From NCBI GenBank assembly GCA_030448085.1, contig JAUJNU010000036.1:1-20156 (forward strand): a stretch of 20,156 nucleotides of DNA, written 5' to 3'. The notes beneath the pieces were generated by a model, which searched no databases, was not told where the DNA came from, and saw only the letters and a program-made list of their open reading frames with translations. Below are positions 15,806 through 20,156 of the stretch, in pieces. How positions within the stretch are numbered: the stretch's first letter is position 1; the number at the start of each line of letters is the position of its first letter. A program made the translations under genes and the position numbers. The stretch is from Actinomycetota bacterium (GTDB lineage: Bacteria > Actinomycetota > UBA4738 > CADDZG01 > WHSQ01).

Positions 15806-16525
15806 ATGTTGAGTCAGGCCAGGCGCGGCGAAGTTGTTTTCATCAGGGATCCCGACGCCCTCACGCTCGGCGTTGCGATCGCCTTCCCCGATCGGCGGGG
15901 AGGGGTCAGCACCGGCCTGTGGTCGTCGCTGAACCTGTCCGGGGCCGTGGGGGACGAGCCGTCTGCGGTGGAGGAGAACAAGGGGCGGGTGGCCGGCGCC
16001 GTCGGCGTCCCCCGCGGTGACTTGAGGCTCGCCCGGCAGGTCCACGGGTCGGCGCTGATCGAGTGCTCCTCCGTCCCCCTGGCGGACGCGGAAGGGGACA
16101 TCCTCGTCGCCCGCACGCCCGGCTTTGCGCCCGGCGTCCTCACGGCCGATTGCGTCCCTGTGCTGCTTGCCGGCGAGGAGGGAGTGGCCGCGGTGCACGC
16201 GGGCTGGCGCGGTCTCGTGGCCGGCGCTGTCGAGAAGGGCATCGAGTCGGTGGGCCGCCTGAAAGCGGCGTGGGTCGGGCCGAGCATCCGCTCCTGCTGC
16301 TACGAGGTCGGGCCGGAGGTGTCGGCGGCTTTCGCCGAGGCCGGGCTTCCCGTGGCCGCACCCGATCGCGTCGATCCGGGCGAGGGGGCCGTCGCCATAC
16401 TGGTGCGGAACGAGATACCCAAGGTCGAGGTGAGTGGGATCTGCACGTTCTGCGAGGACCGCTTCTTCTCCTATCGGCGCGATGGTGTCACCGGCCGCCA
16501 GGGCGCCTTCATAAGACTTCTGTGA
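15806..16525 (+). CDS. pgeF: Peptidoglycan editing factor / multicopper-oxidase-like YfiH family protein
   Basis: The 239-residue protein belongs to the YfiH/DUF152 (laccase-domain) family. In E. coli the member PgeF hydrolyses L-Ser that MurC wrongly installs on UDP-MurNAc; other members act as purine nucleoside phosphorylases. The metal ligands are visible: His80 in RQVHGS, Cys116 in TADCVPVLL and His131 in AVHAGWRGLV. VGPSIRSCCYEVGPEV and CTFCEDRFFSYRRDG complete the family pattern. The start ATG 15806 is preferred over an earlier ATG at 15767, which gives residues unlike the family. It follows the ftsZ terminator and overlaps yggS by GTGA. An editing role fits its place next to mur genes, but biochemical specificity cannot be read from sequence. 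Confidence 0.92.
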   Translation: MLSQARRGEVVFIRDPDALTLGVAIAFPDRRGGVSTGLWSSLNLSGAVGDEPSAVEENKGRVAGAVGVPRGDLRLARQVHGSALIECSSVPLADAEGDILVARTPGFAPGVLTADCVPVLLAGEEGVAAVHAGWRGLVAGAVEKGIESVGRLKAAWVGPSIRSCCYEVGPEVSAAFAEAGLPVAAPDRVDPGEGAVAILVRNEIPKVEVSGICTFCEDRFFSYRRDGVTGRQGAFIRLL

Positions 16526-17205
16526 GTGAGGTGGGGGCCCGGCTGGCGGAGGTCCGCGGGCGGATCGAGGCCGCCGCACTGCGCTCCGGCCGCTCGGCCG
16601 ACGCGGTGAGACTCGTGGCGGTGTCGAAGGGGCAGCCGGCCGAGAGGGTCGTCGACGCGATCGATGCCGGCACGCGCGACCTCGGAGAGAACCGGGTGCA
16701 AGAGCTGAGACAGAAGCGGATGGTCGTGCCCGGGCCCGTCCGCTGGCACTTCGTCGGACACCTTCAGACGAACAAGGTGCGCCACGTCGTCGGCTCCGTC
16801 GACCTGGTGCACTCGGTGGACCGGTTCGGCCTCGCGGAGGCGATCGGTCTGAGGGCGCGCTCGCTCGGCGTGGTGCAAGAGGTGTTGGTCGAGGTGAACG
16901 TGGCCCGTGAGCCGAACAAGCACGGCGTTCCTCCCGAGCAGGCTCTGGGCCTGGCCCTCGAGGTTGCAGGCATCGAGGGGGTGGAGGTCAAAGGCCTGAT
17001 GACGATGGCCCCTTTGAGCGATGATCCCGAGAAGTCCCGATCGGTGTTCGCCCAGCTGAGAGACCTGGGGTCCCTCCTCGAGGCCAGGCTCCCGGGAGCC
17101 GGCGAGCTCTCGATGGGGATGACCGGTGATTTCGAGGTGGGCGTCGAGGAGGGAGCAACGATCGTGCGCGTCGGCACCGCCATCTTCGGGTCCCGTTCGC
17201 GCTGA
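16522..17205 (+). CDS. yggS: PLP-binding homeostasis protein, YggS/PLPBP family
   Basis: The 227-residue protein is a single-domain fold-type III PLP protein related to alanine racemase. The PLP lysine is Lys36 in VAVSKGQPAERV. LGENRVQELRQKR, WHFVGHLQTNKVRHVV, VHSVDRFGLAEAI, GLMTMAPLSDD and LSMGMTGDFEVGVEEGATIV follow in the conserved order, and the C-terminus is RVGTAIFGSR. These proteins buffer free PLP and affect amino-acid metabolism; they have no known catalytic reaction. GTG 16522 overlaps the pgeF TGA. The yggS-sepF neighbourhood is widespread in Gram-positive bacteria. Confidence 0.96.
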   Translation: MSEVGARLAEVRGRIEAAALRSGRSADAVRLVAVSKGQPAERVVDAIDAGTRDLGENRVQELRQKRMVVPGPVRWHFVGHLQTNKVRHVVGSVDLVHSVDRFGLAEAIGLRARSLGVVQEVLVEVNVAREPNKHGVPPEQALGLALEVAGIEGVEVKGLMTMAPLSDDPEKSRSVFAQLRDLGSLLEARLPGAGELSMGMTGDFEVGVEEGATIVRVGTAIFGSRSR

Positions 17206-17233
17206 CGCGCGGCGTGGGACCGGGCCAGCGGGA

Positions 17234-17239
17234 TATCCT
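17234..17239 (+). promoter_or_regulatory. -10 element of probable leaderless sepF promoter
   Basis: TATCCT (17234-17239) lies six bases before ATG 17246, so transcription should begin at or next to the A of the start codon. No ribosome binding site exists in the 40-base gap, which supports a leaderless message. No clear -35 is seen. Confidence 0.55.
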
Positions 17240-17245
17240 TCGCTC

Positions 17246-17719
17246 ATGGCCGGCACCTGGAAGAAGATCCTCATGTACCTGGGGCTCGTGGAGGAGGACG
17301 ATCTCGACGAATACGGGTACGACGACTACGCCGAGGAAGAGCCACAGCAGCGCAAGGCGGCTCCCGTCAGGCGCGTCGCCGAAGCCCCGACGCAGCGCAA
17401 GAAGGACGCGGTCGTCCGGGCGATGCCCACGGCGCCGCCGGGACGGCTCCACCTCCTGCATCCGACGACCTTCAACGACGCGCAGGAGCTGGGCGACAAG
17501 TTCCGCGATGGCTACTCCGTGATCATGAACCTGCAGTCGGCCGACCCCGACCTCTCTCGCCGGCTCATCGATTTCGCCAGCGGGCTCGTCTATGGGCTCG
17601 CCGGGTCGATGCAGCCGGTGGCCGAGAGGGTCTTCCTCCTGACGCCCTCCGGCGTTCAGGTCTCCGCCGAGGAGCGCAGACGCTTCCTCGAGGAGCGCGG
17701 CTTCTTCAACCAGGCATAA
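17246..17719 (+). CDS. sepF: Cell division protein SepF
   Basis: SepF anchors FtsZ filaments to the membrane and replaces FtsA in Actinomycetota. The 157-residue protein has the expected parts. An N-terminal amphipathic helix (MAGTWKKILMYLGL, residues 1-14) comes first, then a very acidic Tyr/Asp/Glu linker (15-32) and a basic stretch. The core domain starts near residue 67 with RLHLLHPTTFNDAQELGDKF and continues with SVIMNLQSADPDLSRRLIDF, ASGLVYGLAGSMQPVAERVF and LLTPSGVQVS. ATG 17246 is chosen because the membrane helix must be at the extreme N-terminus. The partner tail on FtsZ is encoded at the end of the upstream ftsZ gene. Confidence 0.96.
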   Translation: MAGTWKKILMYLGLVEEDDLDEYGYDDYAEEEPQQRKAAPVRRVAEAPTQRKKDAVVRAMPTAPPGRLHLLHPTTFNDAQELGDKFRDGYSVIMNLQSADPDLSRRLIDFASGLVYGLAGSMQPVAERVFLLTPSGVQVSAEERRRFLEERGFFNQA

Positions 17720-17733
17720 GGGGCGCTTTTCAG

Positions 17734-17988
17734 GTGGCCCTGGAGATCATCTGTTTCGCCCTGCAGGTCTACTGGGTGATCCTGTTCGTGCGGATCATCC
17801 TTTCATGGACCACGATGTTCTGGTCCCCGCCACCGGCCCTCACCCCTGCCATCAGGGTCATCTACGACCTGACCGAGCCTGTGATGGGCCTCTTCCGGCG
17901 CTATATCCCACCCGTTGGATCCCTCGACCTGTCTCCCATCTTCATCTTCATCATCATCCAGTTGATCAGGTCCTCTATCTGCGGTTGA
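17734..17988 (+). CDS. yggT: YggT family membrane protein
   Basis: The 84-residue protein has two hydrophobic segments (about 5-27 and 66-79) separated by DLTEPVMGLFRRYIPPVGSL, the YggT hallmark, followed by DLSPIFIFI. The first segment contains VRIILSWTTMF, matching the family's RIILSW. GTG 17734 is used, with AAGGGG roughly ten bases upstream. It lies 14 bases after sepF and 39 bases before divIVA. The family is common in this position and is linked to division and osmotic tolerance, but its molecular role is not settled. Confidence 0.93.
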   Translation: MALEIICFALQVYWVILFVRIILSWTTMFWSPPPALTPAIRVIYDLTEPVMGLFRRYIPPVGSLDLSPIFIFIIIQLIRSSICG

Positions 17989-18015
17989 TACCGGGGTTTC
18001 CCCACACCTTTCTGC

Positions 18016-18021
18016 GATACT
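18016..18021 (+). promoter_or_regulatory. -10 element of probable leaderless divIVA promoter
   Basis: GATACT (18016-18021), one mismatch from TATACT, is six bases before ATG 18028, the same spacing as at sepF. No ribosome binding site precedes divIVA. No properly spaced -35 was found; TTGATA at 17985-17990 is 25 bases away. Confidence 0.5.
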
Positions 18022-18027
18022 GAGCCG

Positions 18028-18678
18028 ATGGAGCTAAGCGCGCGCGAGGTCCACGAGAAGCAGTTCCACGACGCCTGGCGCGGATACAACCAGGAGGAGG
18101 TGGACGACTTCCTCGATCGCGTCGCGGAGACGATCGAGAGGCTGTCGCGAGAGAACAGCTCCTTGCAAAGGCGGGTCGGGGAGCTAGACCGCGCCGTGTC
18201 CCAGAGCCGCAACACCGAGGAGATGCTGAAGAAGACCCTCCTCAGCGCGCAGAAAGCCGCGAACGAGGCCATCGCGGCGGCCAAGGCCAAGGCGGAGCAG
18301 TTGATCAACGAGGCCGAGCTGGGCGCGCGCCGGACCGGTGAGGCGGCCGATCGGCGAGCGGCCGAGCTCGACCGCGACCTCGCGGCCAAGCGCCGAGAGC
18401 TAGAGGCATCGATCGAAAGGCTGAAGGCGAGGGAGGCCGAGATGAAGCAGCGCCTCCAAGCCTTCATGGAGCAGCAGATGAGCGCCCTGTCGGGCCTCGG
18501 AGGGGGCCCCGGCCCCGGCCCGGAGACGACGCCACCACAGGCGATAAGGCCGGTCCTGGAGCGTTCGGAGGACCCCCAACCCACCCCCCGGCCCTCGGCC
18601 GGACGTCCGCAGGAGGGCCGTTCGCAGGAGAGCGTGGGAGGCGTGAGGGGCCTGTTCCGCCGCGAGGAGAACCGGTAG
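18028..18678 (+). CDS. divIVA: DivIVA/Wag31-type polar scaffold protein
   Basis: The 216-residue protein starts with the DivIVA membrane-binding region MELSAREVHEKQFHDAWRGY, then NQEEVDDFLDRVAETIERLS, matching the family's KQF...GYD..EVDEFLD pattern. A long Ala/Glu/Lys/Arg-rich coiled coil covers about residues 30-150, containing SAQKAANEAIAAAKAKAEQL. The C-terminal 60 residues are Gly/Pro-rich and low in complexity, ending GVRGLFRREENR. In Actinomycetota the protein marks poles and septa and directs wall growth. The start is supported by the -10 element six bases upstream. Confidence 0.95.
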   Translation: MELSAREVHEKQFHDAWRGYNQEEVDDFLDRVAETIERLSRENSSLQRRVGELDRAVSQSRNTEEMLKKTLLSAQKAANEAIAAAKAKAEQLINEAELGARRTGEAADRRAAELDRDLAAKRRELEASIERLKAREAEMKQRLQAFMEQQMSALSGLGGGPGPGPETTPPQAIRPVLERSEDPQPTPRPSAGRPQEGRSQESVGGVRGLFRREENR

Positions 18679-18888
18679 GTGACGGGCCTCATCGCCGCGT
18701 CGATGCTGCTGATCACGGTGGCGGCGGCGGCCCTGGTCTTCGGCTGGGCCAACGCGAACGAGCTTCTGATCTGGGTCTCCATCGCCTCGAGCGTGGCCGC
18801 GGCGATCTGTCTCGCGCTCGCTTACGCGCGGTCCCGCGTGGGCCCGGCCACTCGCAGGCCCGCGCGCCGGAAAAGGTCGCCTGCCTAG
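18679..18888 (+). CDS. Small two-helix membrane protein (69 aa), unknown function
   Basis: GTG 18679 follows the divIVA TAG with no gap, so it is probably translated by coupling. The product has two hydrophobic helices, about residues 3-22 (GLIAASMLLITVAAAALVFG) and 28-49 (ELLIWVSIASSVAAAICLAL). It ends in a basic tail (RSRVGPATRR, PARRKRSPA) that is likely cytoplasmic. Third codon positions are almost all G or C, as in the neighbours, which supports coding. I recognise no family. Its stop codon overlaps that of the convergent ileS gene. Confidence 0.72.
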   Translation: MTGLIAASMLLITVAAAALVFGWANANELLIWVSIASSVAAAICLALAYARSRVGPATRRPARRKRSPA

Positions 18889-20156
18889 CCGACTCTTCTG
18901 AGTCCTATCTCCACGGTTGTCCCGTCGATCCCGGCGCTCGTCTGGAAAGCCGCGTCCGGAGCATCGGGAGCCAGCTCGAGACGGGTGGCGAGGACCTCGC
19001 CTGAGATGTACCCCTCATGGCGCTCGAGCCCGCCCCTTGCATCCTCGTTGGCCGACCAGAGCCAGAGCTCGATCCGGTCCTCGACGGCGAGCCCGCTGGC
19101 CTTTCTCAGGTCCTGCACGACCCGCACCACCTCTCGCGCCGTTCCCTCCGCCGCGAGCTCGGGCGTGATCTCGAGGTCCAGAGCTAGGCCGGAGGCTCCC
19201 TCCCGGGCAAGCGAGTACCCGGCGCGGCCCTCGATCCTCACGTCGAGATCGTCCGGCGCGAACACGTGCGTCTCGCCGTCCAGCTCAAGGGTCGCCTTCC
19301 CACCCTTTTCGAGAGCCTCAACGAGAATGGCGGGATCGGCCGACGAGATGGCTTTCGCGATCCCCGGCATCCGGGGGCCGAAGCGCCTGCCGAGCGCCTT
19401 GAAGTTCGGCTTCACCGTGTACGTGACCAGCTCCTCGAGGCCGTGGGCCACCTCCACGGCTTTCACGTTCAGCTCCTCGGCGACCAGAGCCTCGAGACCT
19501 TTCAGGTCATCCACCTCCGCCGAGGGCAGGACGACCAAGGCCCGGCTGAGCGGCTGCCTCACCCTCACCTTGCCCTCGGTCCTCGCGGCCCGGCCGAGAG
19601 CGACGAGCTTGCGCACCAGCCTCATCCGGCGACGCAGTGCCTCGTCGGCCCGGTCGGGGCGCGGGGCCGGCCAGTCGCTGAGGTGCACCGAGTCAGGAGC
19701 GCCGGCCCTGGTCCCCGTGAGGTTCGTGAAGATGGCGTCTGTGACGTACGGCGTGAACGGAGCGCTCAACTGCGCGACCGTGACGAGGCACTCCCATAAC
19801 GTGAGGAAAGCCGCCTGTGTGTCGGCGTCCTCACCCGAACGCCAGAAGCGTCGACGTGACCGCCGCACGTACCAGTTCGAGAGGTCGTCGACCAACCTAT
19901 CGAGGCGCTTGCCGGCCTGGGTCGCGTCGAACGCCTCGAGGTTCTCGGTGACGACGCGGGTGCAGTCCTCCAACTCCGCGAGGATCCATCGGTCCATCTC
20001 CGAGCGCTCCGCGACGGGGATGTCGTGCGCAGACGGGTCGAAGTTCTCGAGAGAGGCATACGTCACCCAGAACGCGTAGGTGTTCCACAGTGTGAGGAGG
20101 TACTTGCGCAGTGACTCCTCGACGATCTCTGGTGAGAGCCGGCGCGCGGACCAGGG
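18885..20156 (-). CDS. ileS: Isoleucyl-tRNA synthetase, C-terminal 423 residues (gene cut by window edge)
   Basis: IleRS charges tRNA-Ile. The minus-strand frame is open from the window edge to TAG 18885-18887. It begins PWSARRLSPEIVEESLRKYL and LTLWNTYAFWVTYASLENF, continues through the anticodon-binding domain (ERSEMDRWILAELE, LDRLVDDLSNWYVRRSRRRFW, PFTPYVTDAIFTNL), then VRVRQPLSRALVVLP. The C-terminal region has LEITPELAAEGTAREVVRVV and DRIELWLW, a DUF5915-type end. There is no C-terminal cysteine cluster. These are traits of the type 2 (eukaryote-like) IleRS rather than the E. coli type. HIGH and KMSKS lie outside the window. The gene is convergent with the divIVA group. Confidence 0.95.
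   Translation of the reverse strand, partial: PWSARRLSPEIVEESLRKYLLTLWNTYAFWVTYASLENFDPSAHDIPVAERSEMDRWILAELEDCTRVVTENLEAFDATQAGKRLDRLVDDLSNWYVRRSRRRFWRSGEDADTQAAFLTLWECLVTVAQLSAPFTPYVTDAIFTNLTGTRAGAPDSVHLSDWPAPRPDRADEALRRRMRLVRKLVALGRAARTEGKVRVRQPLSRALVVLPSAEVDDLKGLEALVAEELNVKAVEVAHGLEELVTYTVKPNFKALGRRFGPRMPGIAKAISSADPAILVEALEKGGKATLELDGETHVFAPDDLDVRIEGRAGYSLAREGASGLALDLEITPELAAEGTAREVVRVVQDLRKASGLAVEDRIELWLWSANEDARGGLERHEGYISGEVLATRLELAPDAPDAAFQTSAGIDGTTVEIGLRRVG

Noticed and set aside
15311..16579. 422-codon minus-strand frame opposite ftsZ, the terminator and pgeF
   Set aside because: It runs across a strong plus-strand terminator and two well-supported genes, and its composition is typical of GC-rich antisense shadows.
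1..20156. CRISPR arrays, tRNA or rRNA genes, insertion sequences, phage or toxin-antitoxin genes
   Set aside because: No regular repeat-spacer structure, no tRNA-like folds noticed by eye, no transposase or integrase motifs, and no inverted-repeat-bounded segment. The window is occupied by housekeeping genes.

Overview
This window is a division and cell wall (dcw) cluster from a high-GC bacterium. The gene content and order point to a member of the Actinomycetota outside the well-known Streptomyces and Mycobacterium groups. The grounds are: mraZ-rsmH-ftsL-ftsI-murE-mraY-murD-ftsW-murG-murC-murB-ftsQ-ftsZ followed by pgeF-yggS-sepF-yggT-divIVA; no ftsA; a SepF with an FtsZ tail suited to it; a DNPR meso-diaminopimelate motif in MurE; and several genes that look leaderless. 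The class cannot be fixed from the sequence alone, and the frameshift pattern suggests a draft or metagenomic assembly.

Layout. Positions 1-286 hold the start of a minus-strand DUF222 (13E12-type) protein, divergent from a stand-alone HNH nuclease gene (428-967). A 196-base regulatory gap (968-1163) carries an A+T-rich inverted repeat, a TTGACT-type promoter and an array of five TGGAG-like boxes that look like the MraZ operator. The main plus-strand operon runs from mraZ (1164) to ftsQ (14381), with most junctions overlapping by four bases (ATGA or GTGA). A 46-codon membrane microprotein gene with an excellent ribosome binding site lies between mraZ and rsmH. murF, normally between murE and mraY, is absent. 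A 203-base leader with its own promoter and two hairpins precedes ftsZ, and a strong intrinsic terminator follows it (15725-15764). A second module, pgeF-yggS then sepF, yggT, divIVA and a 69-residue membrane protein, follows. It ends tail to tail against the C-terminal part of ileS (minus strand, to the window edge), and the two stop codons share one CTAG.

How the genes work together. MurB, MurC, MurD and MurE build the UDP-MurNAc-peptide (MurF must come from elsewhere). MraY and MurG make lipid I and lipid II. FtsW and FtsI polymerise and cross-link septal peptidoglycan under control of FtsQ and FtsL. FtsZ forms the ring, SepF ties it to the membrane, and DivIVA and YggT belong to polar or septal organisation. 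MraZ would autoregulate the operon, and PgeF edits peptidoglycan precursors.

Quality. rsmH (3' end), ftsL, ftsI, murE, mraY, murD and the 3' third of murC contain many single-base frame changes, mostly apparent deletions, concentrated at about 2500-8350 and 12110-12430. All other genes except the edge DUF222 gene are clean. These are essential genes with motifs intact across frames, so I read the breaks as sequence errors rather than pseudogenes. No exotic undescribed system is evident. The best leads are the microprotein, the missing murF, the two regulatory leaders and the terminal 69-residue membrane protein.
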